From the NCBI RefSeq assembly GCF_001020565.1, contig NZ_LDAS01000001.1, positions 410,402-474,401 on the forward strand: 64,000 nucleotides of DNA. The letters are read 5' to 3'. This document shows, piece after piece, positions 9,313 to 19,008 of this stretch (positions within the stretch are counted from its first letter, which is position 1; the number at the start of each line of letters is the position of its first letter). The notes below the pieces were generated by a model. That model was not told the origin of the DNA, ran no database searches, and was given only the letters and a program-made list of their open reading frames with translations. The position numbers and the translations under genes are program-made. This DNA is from Maribacter thermophilus (GTDB taxonomy: Bacteria; Bacteroidota; Bacteroidia; Flavobacteriales; Flavobacteriaceae).

Positions 9313-10944
9313 ATGAGATACAAAGTCATACTGATATGGGCTTGTGTAGGAAGCATGGTCCTTTCCTGTAAAACGGAAAAAGCATCGGAAACTCCGGAAA
9401 AGAAAAGACCCAATATTATCTTTATCATGTCGGACGACCATGCTTCACAGGCCATAAGTGCCTATGGTCACCCCATTGGTAAGGTGGCACCTACGCCCAA
9501 CATAGACCGTTTGGCTTCCAATGGGGCCTTGTTTCGCCATAATTTTGTTACCAATGCCATCTGTGGGCCCAGTAGGGCCGTAATTCTAACCGGAAAACAT
9601 AGCCATATCAACGGGTTTAGGCAGAACGGCGACCATTTTGATGGCAATCAGCCCACCTTGCCCAAACTGTTGAAAAAAGCGGGCTATCAAACCGCTATTG
9701 TAGGTAAATGGCATTTACACGGATATCCCCAAGGATTTGATCATTGGAAAATCATTGTCGACCAGGGCAATTATTACAATCCCGATTTTATAGAAAATGG
9801 CGATACCACCCGTATCGAAGGATACGCCACGGATATCATTACCCATGATGCCCTCGACTGGCTGCAACACAAACGAAACGACACCGTGCCCTTCTTTTTA
9901 ATGGTGCACCACAAAGCCCCACATCGCAACTGGATGCCCGCTTTGCGCCATGTCAACAAATATGACTCCGTACAATTTCCCTTGCCCGAGTCCTATTTTC
10001 CGACCTTTAAAAACCAACGGGCGGCACAGGAACAATTGCAGACCATTTACGATGACATGTACGAAGGGCACGATCTTAAGATGACCAAGGCATATGGCAG
10101 TACCGAATTGGCACATAACCCATGGACCACCGATTTTGAGAGAATGACACCGGAGCAGCGCAAGCAATGGGATGCGGCCTATTTACCAAAGAACAATGCC
10201 TTTCACAAGGCCAACTTGTCGGGCAGGCAACTGGCCGAATGGAAAGGGCAACGCTATTTACAGGATTACATGGCCACCATTGCCGCAGTGGACGAAGGTG
10301 TGGGGAGTATTTTGGATTATTTGGAAGAAAGCGGCCTCGATGAAAATACCTTGGTGGTCTATACCTCCGATCAGGGTTTCTACCTAGGGGAGAAAGGATG
10401 GTTCGACAAACGTTTTATGTACGAAGAATCCTTTGGTTCGCCCTTGCTGATGCAATTACCGGGAACCATAGCACCCGGAACAAAGGTAGATGCCATGGTA
10501 CAAAACCTCGATTTTGCCCAGACCTTTCTTGATTTTGCCGGGTTGAACGATTTAGGGAAAGACATGCAGGGCCAATCCTTTAAGGGGGTGTTGGACGGTA
10601 GTATGGACGAAGCCGATTTTAGGGATGTTGTGTATTATCACTATTACGACTACCCCGCCTTTCACATGGTGAAAAAACACTATGGTATCCGTACGAAACG
10701 CTTTAAGCTGATGCATTTTTATGACGATATAGACACTTGGGAGCTCTACGACCTAAAAAGAGATCCGCACGAACTTCACAATGTATATTCGGATAGGGGC
10801 TATAGCGGAATTGTAGCGAATATGCACCGTAAACTGGATTCTGTACAAAAGGTTTACAAAATAACCGACAAGGAGTTTGAAAAAGCTTCGCCCGAAGACA
10901 TCGACAAAGCCTATAAACAATTTAAACGCTTAAGGGGAAAATAG
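9313..10944 (+). CDS. S1-family sulfatase, lipoprotein
   Basis: This is a type I sulfatase that would hydrolyse sulfate esters after conversion of its active-site Cys to formylglycine. The signature CGPSRAVILTG places that Cys at about residue 84. The metal-site motif MSDDHASQ is at about 39-46, GKWHLHG follows, and YTSDQGFYLGEKGWFDKR is the usual second metal-binding block. A lipobox (VLSC, Cys19) predicts membrane anchoring. Length (543 residues) is normal. The C-terminal FKLMHFYDDIDTWELYDL segment resembles sulfatases acting on 6-sulfated hexosamines, but I cannot assign a subfamily with certainty. It needs a formylglycine-generating or anaerobic maturase enzyme, which is not in this window. 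Its presence in a beta-glucan-type locus is unexpected. Confidence 0.88.
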   Translation: MRYKVILIWACVGSMVLSCKTEKASETPEKKRPNIIFIMSDDHASQAISAYGHPIGKVAPTPNIDRLASNGALFRHNFVTNAICGPSRAVILTGKHSHINGFRQNGDHFDGNQPTLPKLLKKAGYQTAIVGKWHLHGYPQGFDHWKIIVDQGNYYNPDFIENGDTTRIEGYATDIITHDALDWLQHKRNDTVPFFLMVHHKAPHRNWMPALRHVNKYDSVQFPLPESYFPTFKNQRAAQEQLQTIYDDMYEGHDLKMTKAYGSTELAHNPWTTDFERMTPEQRKQWDAAYLPKNNAFHKANLSGRQLAEWKGQRYLQDYMATIAAVDEGVGSILDYLEESGLDENTLVVYTSDQGFYLGEKGWFDKRFMYEESFGSPLLMQLPGTIAPGTKVDAMVQNLDFAQTFLDFAGLNDLGKDMQGQSFKGVLDGSMDEADFRDVVYYHYYDYPAFHMVKKHYGIRTKRFKLMHFYDDIDTWELYDLKRDPHELHNVYSDRGYSGIVANMHRKLDSVQKVYKITDKEFEKASPEDIDKAYKQFKRLRGK

Positions 10945-10957
10945 GAGAGAGAGACTA

Positions 10958-11101
10958 TTATTTTATTTCGGTACCATCCCACTTAATTATTTCGAAAGTT
11001 TTAATGACTTTATCGTCCTGCAGTATAAAAAGCTCGTATTTTCCTTCTTTGAGGTGGTCAATGCTCAAATAAATTTTATTTTCTCCTGTTTTGTGTTTCA
11101 T
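10958..11101 (-). pseudogene. Possible small ORF or gene remnant (47 residues)
   Basis: On the minus strand, in the convergent gap between the sulfatase and the regulator, there is an open frame with protein-like composition (start MKHKTGENKIYLSIDHL, then EGKYELFILQDDKVIKTFEI). The frame stays open for about 21 codons upstream of the ATG (reading YHPSSSFQGTFIHLPYHP) with no better start and no ribosome site. It looks like the C-terminal end of a longer secreted or beta-sandwich protein rather than a complete gene. I do not recognise the family. Confidence 0.3.
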
Positions 11102-11214
11102 GGTTTTGGGGTGGTAAGGTAGGTGGATAAAGGTACCTTGAAACGAAGAAGAGGGATGGTAAGTATGTTTTTAATTGTATAATAGATGTTTCCTTAGCTA
11201 GAGGGGGGCATATG

Positions 11215-14200
11215 CTATGACTGTTTTGATATATACTCATTGGGTGTACATCCCACAATCTCTTTAAAACACTTGGTAAAATAAGAAGGGGTATTGAAGC
11301 CTACTTGGTAGCCAATTTCAGAAATGGTGGCATCCGATTCCTTTAAGAGCTTCTTGGCTAAATTAATACGTTGCACCCTTACAAACTCAGAGGTAGACAT
11401 GCCGCTAATGGCATTCAGTTTTTTGTGCAGCTGGGAACGGCTCATTAGCATGAGTTTTGAGAACTTTTCACTCGTAAACTCTGTAGAGGTAATATGGTTG
11501 TCCAAAACATTTTGAAGTCGTTTTAAAAATGCAGCTTCTGTTTTGGTAGGAACAAGGCCAGGATCTATCTTAAAGGTTCTTGAATAGTGTTTTTGAAGCC
11601 GCGTTCTATTTTCTAAAAGTTTCGCTACCCTTACCTTTAATATATTAGGGTTAAAAGGTTTGGTGATATAGGCATCGGCCCCAGTTCTAAATCCTTTTAA
11701 TTCGCTTTCTTCGTTAGCTTTCGCTGTAAGCAATATAATAGCGATATGGCTGGTGAACTCATTGTTCTTTATATCATGGCAAAGTTCGATGCCATTTTTA
11801 AGGGGCATCATTAAATCGCTTATGATCAGGTCGGGACAATGTTGTAAAGCCATTTCAAGTCCAACCTTTCCGTTCTGTGCTTTAATTACCTTGTAATTGC
11901 TCTTAAAAATTGAAGAGATATATTTTAGCACATCCTTATCGTCTTCTATTAATAGTAGTGTTGCCTTTTTACCACTGTTTTGTGTTATTGGGGCATTTTC
12001 TATAGGGTCACTTTTTTGTAGCTTGTCTACCTCCACTGTATTTGTTTCTATTTCCGGTTGGGTTACCGGTAGGGTAAGCGTAAACTGAATTTTATCTTCA
12101 CCGATACTGTTTGCTATAATACTTCCATTTGATAAGGATACCAATTCTCGTACCAGGGCCAGACCTACCCCCACGCCTTCGGTGTCTTTGTTATTTCGGT
12201 AAAAACGTTTAAAAAGTTTACCTAGATCTTCTATAGTCATTCCATCCGTATGGTTTATGATAGAGAATATAAGGTCACCCTGTGCTTTTTTGGCATTTAC
12301 CCAAACCTCACTATTTTTCGGTGCATATTTTATGGCATTGGATAACAGGTTGGATACAACCTTTTCTATCACATCTTTATCAAACCAAACACGGTCCATT
12401 TTTTTTAGTTCGTAGTTGATATCGATATTTTTTTCACGGGCAAGATAGGAGTAAGCTTCTACCAGTTGTACTAATATTCCCCTAAGGTCTCCTTTGGTAA
12501 CTTTTAGTTTTAGATGGCCAGAGTCTATCATCGATAGGTCTAACATTTGGTTTACCAGTCCTAAAAGTCTTTGTGCATTGTCTTTTATGAGTGTCAATTC
12601 TTTTTTATCGTCAGAAGAAAGGTTTTCTCTCTCCAATTGATGTTCTATGGGCCCTGAGATAAGGGTAAGTGGGGTTCTGATTTCGTGAGATATATCGGTA
12701 TAAAGTTTTGTTTTTAATTCGTCGGTCTTTTGAATTTTATCTTTTTCTATTTCTACAAAGTAGAATTTATGCCCCAACCCTAATGAAAATACGATCATTT
12801 CTAAAAATACCGCCACTTGACTGATATTGAAACTGTAAAAACCTAAGAGGTTATTGGCTTCGGCACCACCTGTAAAGGCATTTCTAGAACCGTAGTAAAC
12901 CCCTATCATAGTTAAGCCGATGAGAAATATATTACCTAACAAAATATAATATCTTAAGGGGGATTTTACGATAATATAAGCCCTTATAACCGCGTATATG
13001 CCATATAAATGCATGGGCAATAGTATAAGATTTAAATGGTCCCTTACCAATGATATGTTTTTGGTGGCCATTAGGTATAAAAATGACACCGCTGCCAATA
13101 TATATGTGGTAAAGGCAAACCAGTTAAGTTCTTTTGAAAATCTGGGATGGTAGTTTTTTATTTCGGCAAAGGAATTAACGAACATGATAAATATTCCCGA
13201 GACTAAAAAGATAAGTGGGGTCAAGAAATTATAGATGGTATTGCTGTCCTTTACGAACAAACCCGTTTGCAGCTCTAAATCTATGCGAAGAAAAAAATAA
13301 GCGGCAAAAAGCAATATATAAGAGCCATATAGAATGTAGTCGGGTTTTCTTAATTTAAAGTACAGTAAGAACATGAATATCCCGATAGCTATAAAGCATC
13401 CTTGTAAGGTAAAGGATGTAAATACGGCCGGAGCCATGTTGGTAAAATGCCAGGGTTGTTCTATTTCAAAATGGTATGTAGCCGGATAATTGCCCCAAAC
13501 ACCGTCATAGTTACTGGATATTACCTCAAAAGTATATTTGCCCGGAGGTAAATTGGTATAACGAATTTGGTTATTGTTGCCGGCAGAGGTCCAATCGTTA
13601 TCGTTGCCTACTAATCTGTATTTATATTGATTTAGTTTCGGTTGTGAGAATTGTAAAGAAGAAAATGTAAAGGTGATGGTGTTCTGGGTATGTTTTAAGG
13701 GAATCTTTTCAGAAAGACTACGTGTAGCATTAAAAACCTTAACATTGGTTATTACCGTTTTAGGTTTATACGGATTTGTTTTTAATTGATCGGGGTTAAA
13801 CCAATTGATACCCTCTAGGCCTCCAAAATAAAGAGTGCCGTCCGCTCCTTTGAAATAGGCGCCTGTATTGAATTCATAGGATTGTAATCCGTCATAATTT
13901 TCATAATTCTCTACCAAAGGTTGCCCGTTTTTCAAGGAAAATTTTGAGATCCCTTTATTAGAGCTTAGCCATAAATTGTACTGGTTGTCGGGTAGAATGC
14001 CGTATATAACATTGTTGGCGAGACCATTTTTAGTAGTGAACCTCTGAATAGAATCATTAATGGTATTGTATAGTGCAAGTCCGTTTCCGTTGGTACCTAT
14101 CCAAAGTGTATCGTTTTGGTAATAAAGCGATTTTATTTTGTCGGGAATGGTTTTAATCTGTGTTATTTTGTTTGAGGTTGTATCTAGATAAAAAAGACCG

Positions 14201-15735
14201 TTATGTTCGGTACCGATCCAAATAATACTGTCTCGGCCATATGTTATGGTCCGTACATTGTCTGTGGTAAGTAATGAATTGGCCCTATTAAATTGGGCCT
14301 CTATTCCTTTTTTTACGTCATAGAGTACTAGTCCATGATTTCTGGTACACAACCAAATTCTGTTGTTTTTTGCTTTTAAAATTTTCCAAATGGTAAAGTC
14401 TTTGGTTTCTGCAATAGAGAATATATTACCATTTATACTCATCTTTTGAAGACCATGGTCTTGGTGACCGATCCATAAGAAATTGTTGCCATGGTACAAA
14501 GACATGATTCGATCGCCCAACAGGTTGGAATTATCCGCATTTATTGTAGACGATTCCTTGCTGGCCAAATTAATTTTTGTCAATCCTTTTCCCGATGTTC
14601 CGATCCATATATTTCCGTTTTCGGCTACGATAGATCGGGCAACGTCAACATGTGTATATTCAGGTAATTGTTTGTTTGTAAGAGTGTTGAATTTTGATAA
14701 ATATTCATCGTAATAACTAAGTCCGCCACCATCGGTCCCCAGCCAAATGGTTCCGGTGTTATCTTGAAAAAGGGATAGTATATCGTTATAATGAATGGCA
14801 TAGGGGTTATTCTTATCAGCCATGAAATGGCTAATTATTTTATTGTTGAAATCGATTATATATAGGCCTTGACCGTAAGTTGCGACCCATAGTCTATCGT
14901 AATTATCTGTCAATAGATCTTGTATCACAAAATTTGTGTGGAATCTTTTATTGTTGAACCCCCTAAACTGTTCAACAGAATTAGTACTGGTAGAATATAC
15001 GAACAACCCTTTGCCGTAACTGCCAATATATAGTTTGTCCGCTATTTGGGTAAAGGAGCTAAAGTTGGTGTCCGGCAACTCTTGAACCACATCTAAGGAG
15101 TGCTTTTTTGGGTTTAACTTATAAATTCCTCCCGAGGCGGCAATCCAAATATCATTTTCATGTTCTATTAAGTCATATACGTTTAAATTTCGGTAAGCCT
15201 TATCCAACACCTGAACGGTATCTTTTGTGTCATGCGCTATTTTGTAAATACCATTTTCAAAAGTGGCTATATATAGGTTATTGTATGAATCTTCATATAT
15301 AACACTGGCATTATTTACTGAATTAACTTTTTTAAATTCGTTTTTGGTTCTATCGTAATATTTCAATATCCCAGGGTAGGTAATGGCCCATAAATTGTTT
15401 GTTTTATCGGTAAAGACTTTGCCTAACCTGCTATAAGTTGGTCTGGTAACATCTTCAAACTGTTCTTTTATAATATTAAATTCCCTTCCATCATATCTAT
15501 TCAATCCATCTTGCGTAGCAAACCAGAGAAAGCCTGTAGTGTCTTGATCAATGCTTACAACACTATTTTGAGAAAGACCTTCATTTACGGTAATGTTATT
15601 AAATGAAAATTCGTTAAAACTACTTGAAGAATCTTGGGCATAAGAGGTTGCATAATATCCAAAATAAAAGATAAGGAATATTAAGGGCCAAGGTGTGTAA
15701 GAAACACGATCACTATACTTGTGATATATTTGCAA
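11215..15735 (-). CDS. Hybrid two-component system regulator (HTCS) with 7TM-DISM module
   Basis: This single-polypeptide sensor, kinase and transcription factor probably controls the convergent glycan locus. Domain order: signal peptide (1-34, ending SYAQ); two seven-bladed-type regulator propellers built from repeats such as FLWFATQDGLNRYDG and IWLGTDGGGLSYY (about 40-680); a Y_Y_Y domain (about 690-760); a block of about seven hydrophobic helices resembling 7TMR-DISM (about 770-975); HisKA with phosphoacceptor His at about 1017 (SHEIRTPLTLI); HATPase; receiver with Asp at about 1307 (IISDLMMPLKNG); and an AraC-type HTH (about 1405-1505, ISEIGYQVGFNTPSYFTKCF). The start is TTG, since no ATG precedes the signal peptide. 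Classical Bacteroides HTCS proteins have one membrane span after Y_Y_Y, so the multi-span module is notable. The inducer is presumably an oligosaccharide of the locus. Confidence 0.9.
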   Translation of the reverse strand: MQIYHKYSDRVSYTPWPLIFLIFYFGYYATSYAQDSSSSFNEFSFNNITVNEGLSQNSVVSIDQDTTGFLWFATQDGLNRYDGREFNIIKEQFEDVTRPTYSRLGKVFTDKTNNLWAITYPGILKYYDRTKNEFKKVNSVNNASVIYEDSYNNLYIATFENGIYKIAHDTKDTVQVLDKAYRNLNVYDLIEHENDIWIAASGGIYKLNPKKHSLDVVQELPDTNFSSFTQIADKLYIGSYGKGLFVYSTSTNSVEQFRGFNNKRFHTNFVIQDLLTDNYDRLWVATYGQGLYIIDFNNKIISHFMADKNNPYAIHYNDILSLFQDNTGTIWLGTDGGGLSYYDEYLSKFNTLTNKQLPEYTHVDVARSIVAENGNIWIGTSGKGLTKINLASKESSTINADNSNLLGDRIMSLYHGNNFLWIGHQDHGLQKMSINGNIFSIAETKDFTIWKILKAKNNRIWLCTRNHGLVLYDVKKGIEAQFNRANSLLTTDNVRTITYGRDSIIWIGTEHNGLFYLDTTSNKITQIKTIPDKIKSLYYQNDTLWIGTNGNGLALYNTINDSIQRFTTKNGLANNVIYGILPDNQYNLWLSSNKGISKFSLKNGQPLVENYENYDGLQSYEFNTGAYFKGADGTLYFGGLEGINWFNPDQLKTNPYKPKTVITNVKVFNATRSLSEKIPLKHTQNTITFTFSSLQFSQPKLNQYKYRLVGNDNDWTSAGNNNQIRYTNLPPGKYTFEVISSNYDGVWGNYPATYHFEIEQPWHFTNMAPAVFTSFTLQGCFIAIGIFMFLLYFKLRKPDYILYGSYILLFAAYFFLRIDLELQTGLFVKDSNTIYNFLTPLIFLVSGIFIMFVNSFAEIKNYHPRFSKELNWFAFTTYILAAVSFLYLMATKNISLVRDHLNLILLPMHLYGIYAVIRAYIIVKSPLRYYILLGNIFLIGLTMIGVYYGSRNAFTGGAEANNLLGFYSFNISQVAVFLEMIVFSLGLGHKFYFVEIEKDKIQKTDELKTKLYTDISHEIRTPLTLISGPIEHQLERENLSSDDKKELTLIKDNAQRLLGLVNQMLDLSMIDSGHLKLKVTKGDLRGILVQLVEAYSYLAREKNIDINYELKKMDRVWFDKDVIEKVVSNLLSNAIKYAPKNSEVWVNAKKAQGDLIFSIINHTDGMTIEDLGKLFKRFYRNNKDTEGVGVGLALVRELVSLSNGSIIANSIGEDKIQFTLTLPVTQPEIETNTVEVDKLQKSDPIENAPITQNSGKKATLLLIEDDKDVLKYISSIFKSNYKVIKAQNGKVGLEMALQHCPDLIISDLMMPLKNGIELCHDIKNNEFTSHIAIILLTAKANEESELKGFRTGADAYITKPFNPNILKVRVAKLLENRTRLQKHYSRTFKIDPGLVPTKTEAAFLKRLQNVLDNHITSTEFTSEKFSKLMLMSRSQLHKKLNAISGMSTSEFVRVQRINLAKKLLKESDATISEIGYQVGFNTPSYFTKCFKEIVGCTPNEYISKQS

Positions 15736-16100
15736 TACTTTTAATGGTTGGTAAATAGCTTTTAAATATAGGTTTTTTCTTAATTGTAGAATTAATTACT
15801 AGCTGAAATTTAAATAGTTACGTTAAGCTGTTTAGGGCAAAAGGTTTTTTTTGAGGTTATCTGTTTTAAGGCCAGCAAGGGAAGAAATAAATGTAAATAA
15901 TGTCTTTTTTAAAAGAATGCCGAAAGCAGTTTTTTTAAATGGAGATATGAGCGTGTTTTGGTTTTGATCGTTATGAATTATGTACCAATCTTTAAAACAT
16001 TAAAATCTACCAAAATTTATAATATCCAACAGTAATATAAATAGTACTTTTTTGCTTTTTTGTACGGTATTTTATTAAATTGTTACTATTAATTCACACT
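15736..16100. other. Intergenic region between divergent HTCS and nickel transporter-like genes
   Basis: This 365-base AT-rich stretch should hold promoters for both divergent genes. I see no convincing TAnnTTTG box in either direction, no coding frame of useful length and no repeat. T-tracts near 16047-16060 interrupt what might be a -7 box for the rightward gene. Confidence 0.4.
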
Positions 16101-16805
16101 ATGTTCAACTTTCCTTTATTTGCTGGTATTGCGGCTGCCGTACTACATGTGGTTTCGGGGCCCGATCATTTAGCGGCAGTTACGCCCCTGGCCATTGAAA
16201 CCCGTCGAAAAGTATGGAGAATAGGCCTTTTTTGGGGTTTTGGCCATTTGGTAGGAATGCTTTTGATAGGACTCCTTTTTCTTGCCTTTAGAGAGTACAT
16301 TCCCATAGAAAAAATCTCGGAACACAGCGAGCAATTGGTGGGGGTGGTATTGATTGCCATCGGACTATGGGCCCTGTTCAGCCTTTTCTACAAAACCAAA
16401 AACCACAAACACCCCCATGTACATGATGGGGAGGAGCCCTATATCCATGTACACGAACACGATCATGACACCAATAAACTCGAACACGCACATGCCCATG
16501 ATAAAAAGGTAAAACAGAACGTTTGGTCTTCCTTTGGTATAGGCGTGCTGCACGGGCTTGCCGGGGTTGCGCATTTTATACTTTTGCTCCCGGTACTGGG
16601 ATTCGAAAGTCAGGGCGAAAGCCTTCAATATATCGTAGGCTTTGGCATAGGTACGGTGCTGGCCATGACCATATATACCTTTCTATTGGGAAAAGTATCG
16701 GGCTATGCCAAAGGCCAAAGCAAATCGCTTTTCAAAATGGTGCGCCTTTCGGGTGGACTCTTCGCTATTTTCGTAGGGGTGTATTGGTTGTATTTGGGAC
16801 TCTAA
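16101..16805 (+). CDS. NicO/HupE-type nickel (or cobalt) transporter-like membrane protein
   Basis: This 234-residue protein has about six hydrophobic helices. Helix 1 carries HVVSGPDHLAAVTPLA, a His/Asp motif like the metal-selectivity motif of nickel/cobalt permeases. A cytosolic loop (about residues 95-140) is strongly enriched in His (HKHPHVHDGEEPYIHVHEHDHD). A second motif, GVLHGLAGVAHFILLLPVL, opens the C-terminal half. I prefer ATG 16101; the frame can also begin at TTG 16080. The gene ends 4 bases inside the last gene of the hydrogenase locus, on the opposite strand. A role in supplying nickel to the hydrogenase is therefore likely, but families with this fold include both importers and effluxers, so direction is not settled. 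Confidence 0.7.
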   Translation: MFNFPLFAGIAAAVLHVVSGPDHLAAVTPLAIETRRKVWRIGLFWGFGHLVGMLLIGLLFLAFREYIPIEKISEHSEQLVGVVLIAIGLWALFSLFYKTKNHKHPHVHDGEEPYIHVHEHDHDTNKLEHAHAHDKKVKQNVWSSFGIGVLHGLAGVAHFILLLPVLGFESQGESLQYIVGFGIGTVLAMTIYTFLLGKVSGYAKGQSKSLFKMVRLSGGLFAIFVGVYWLYLGL

Positions 16806-17896
16806 AATTTTAGGTCGGTAATGACCAAACGGTGGTTGCCCGTATCGGCAATGACCAGCTTGTTCCCTTGGGTAGATATGGAAAAGGGCCAGTAGAGCGA
16901 ACTTGCGGTACCGTGCAAGGTTTCCTTGTTTTCACTTCCTGTTTTAAAATCGCGCTTTCCGATGACGGCCGTAGCCTCGGCATTGTTGTTCTGTGGAAGG
17001 GTGTCGAACCACAATATTCTACTGTTCCCCGTATCGTTTACCAAAAGTCCGTCCTTATAAAAACAGGCATCATAGGTCCAGTTCAGTGATTTCGAACTGG
17101 GGAAGAGACCAAATTGATTTTGTCCACAAGCATCAAAATCGGGCTGGCCTATGATTACATCCGCAGGTTTGGTAAAAGCTTCTTCGGCATTGTGCCAGAT
17201 GAGGCTTCTATAGAACTGCGTATCGGCGACGACCATTTGGTTATTGGCGTTCACTTTCACCGAATAGGGCCAAATGGGCTCGTGATTTTCGTAATCGCGG
17301 GTCGTAAAATCGGGTTTCCCGATGACCTTGTCGGCCGCTTCAAAATTGGTTTTGGGGATGTCTTGGTAAAAAAGGATCCTGCGGTTTCCGGTATCGGCTA
17401 TCCATAGACTGCTTCCATTCGAAAAAACACCATAGGGCCAATTCAAGGTTTGTGCCGAAGGGTCGTTTCCTATTCCGTCAACATTGGGTTGGTTGGAAGC
17501 AAAATCGGGCTGCCCAAGGACCACATCGGCCGCTTGCCCATTTTCTGTAGGCAGGGTATGCCAGATCAGCACCCGATGGTTCCATGCGTCGCCGACGATC
17601 AATATAGTGCCATCGCTCCAAATACCGGAGGGGTAGTGTAGGGTACGTTCCGATACCAGCCCCCCCGAATTTCTTCCTGTTTCCGAAATGCTCGGTTGGC
17701 CCAAGACCACATCTGGCTCCCGATATTCCGATGTGGGCAACTCTTTCCAGATAAACACCCGATTCCGTCCCGTATCGGAAACAAAGAGATGGTTATCGGC
17801 CACAAAAACGCCTCTTGGTGCCAAAAAGGGCGTTTGTTCCGAACCTTTAAAAATATAGTGGTTGGTAACGTTCGTACCTAAAGTGTCAAAATTCAT
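16802..17896 (-). CDS. NHL-repeat beta-propeller protein of the hydrogenase operon
   Basis: This is a 364-residue protein made of about six NHL-like repeats. Each contains a VADxGNHRVLIW-type blade (ADNHLFVSDTGRNRVFIW, VGDAWNHRVLIWHTLP, IADTGNRRILFY, VNDTGNSRILWFDTLP, IADTGNHRLVI) and a linker of the type DVVLGQPDF. No signal peptide is present, so it should be cytosolic. It is the last gene of the leftward hydrogenase operon, 41 bases after hypE. NHL proteins recur next to uptake hydrogenases of this type as I recall them; a docking or assembly role is a guess. No enzyme function should be assigned. Confidence 0.75.
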   Translation of the reverse strand: MNFDTLGTNVTNHYIFKGSEQTPFLAPRGVFVADNHLFVSDTGRNRVFIWKELPTSEYREPDVVLGQPSISETGRNSGGLVSERTLHYPSGIWSDGTILIVGDAWNHRVLIWHTLPTENGQAADVVLGQPDFASNQPNVDGIGNDPSAQTLNWPYGVFSNGSSLWIADTGNRRILFYQDIPKTNFEAADKVIGKPDFTTRDYENHEPIWPYSVKVNANNQMVVADTQFYRSLIWHNAEEAFTKPADVIIGQPDFDACGQNQFGLFPSSKSLNWTYDACFYKDGLLVNDTGNSRILWFDTLPQNNNAEATAVIGKRDFKTGSENKETLHGTASSLYWPFSISTQGNKLVIADTGNHRLVITDLKF

Positions 17897-17937
17897 ACAT
17901 GTGGTTTCTTGGTCTTGGAACTTTTTTAATTCTATGA

Positions 17938-18999
17938 TTAGCAGATTCTTGGTAACTGCTCGCCGGGCAACATGCTGATTACGCGTTTACCGCCTATACC
18001 GCTTTCCATGATTACCTGTTTCGGGTGTTCGCCGACTACGCTTCCGATGATCCGTGCGTTTTTGCCCTTTTCATCTTGCCGTAAACGTTCCAAAACTGCA
18101 TCGGCCGATGCATCGGAGACAAAGGCTATGAAGAGTCCCTCATTGGCCACGTACAAGGGGTCGAGGCCCAAGAGTTCGCAGGCACTGGCTACTTGGTCGT
18201 CTATAGGCAGGTCTTTTTGAAACACGTCGATTCCTATTTCCGACGATTGGGCTATTTCCTTTAGCACCGTGGCCACGCCGCCCCGTGTAGGGTCGGTCAA
18301 TAGGTGGATATCCCCGCCAAACTCATCGATCAGTTTGATTACCGTATGGTTGAGGTTGGTGGTGTCGCTTTGTATTTCGGAATCGAATTCCAGTCCCTCA
18401 CGTACTGACATAATGGCCATTCCGTGGGAAGCGATATTGCCGCTAATGATGATTTTATCGCCTACCGCTATGTTTTTGGCGCTAATGTTCGCTTTCGGAT
18501 GTATGGGGCCGAGTCCGGAGGTGTTCACAAAAATTTTATCGCCTTTTCCCTTTTCCACTACTTTGGTATCACCGGTTACGATTTGCACGCCCGCTTTTTC
18601 ACAGGCATATTTGATGGAGACCAGAATGTCCCAAAACTCCTTTACGGGCAGTCCTTCCTCGATAATAAAGCTCAAGGATAGGTATTTGGGGGTGGCCCCG
18701 CACATGGCCAGGTCGTTTACCGTGCCGTTCACCGCAAGCTCACCGATGTTCCCGCCCGGAAAAAAAATGGGTGAGACCAAAAAACTGTCGGTGGAAAAAG
18801 CCGTTTTTCCATCTAATTCCAAAAAGGCACCGTCGTGTCTTTCGTTTAATATATCGTTACTGAACAGGTCAAAGACCCCGCTGTCCAATAGTTTGTTGGT
18901 AAGTACTCCTCCGCTGCCGTGCCCCAAGGTAATGACATCAAAGTCAAGTTTGGGCATAGGGCATTGCAGTTGCATGCGTATTTTATTCTTCTCTGACAT
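17938..18999 (-). CDS. hypE: Hydrogenase maturation protein HypE
   Basis: HypE dehydrates the carbamoyl group delivered by HypF to a thiocyanate on its C-terminal Cys, making the cyanide ligands of the NiFe active site. The protein is 353 residues, the usual length, and ends PRIC, the required C-terminal Cys. The N-terminal ITLGHGSGG motif and the AIRS/PurM-like body (DLAMCGATPKYLSLSFIIEEG, VTGDTKVVEKGKGD, LTDPTRGGVATVLKEIA) are intact. It lies 9 bases downstream of hypD in the same operon. Function is confidently assigned from family and motifs. Confidence 0.95.
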   Translation of the reverse strand: MSEKNKIRMQLQCPMPKLDFDVITLGHGSGGVLTNKLLDSGVFDLFSNDILNERHDGAFLELDGKTAFSTDSFLVSPIFFPGGNIGELAVNGTVNDLAMCGATPKYLSLSFIIEEGLPVKEFWDILVSIKYACEKAGVQIVTGDTKVVEKGKGDKIFVNTSGLGPIHPKANISAKNIAVGDKIIISGNIASHGMAIMSVREGLEFDSEIQSDTTNLNHTVIKLIDEFGGDIHLLTDPTRGGVATVLKEIAQSSEIGIDVFQKDLPIDDQVASACELLGLDPLYVANEGLFIAFVSDASADAVLERLRQDEKGKNARIIGSVVGEHPKQVIMESGIGGKRVISMLPGEQLPRIC

Positions 19000-19008
19000 A
19001 AAATTTGA

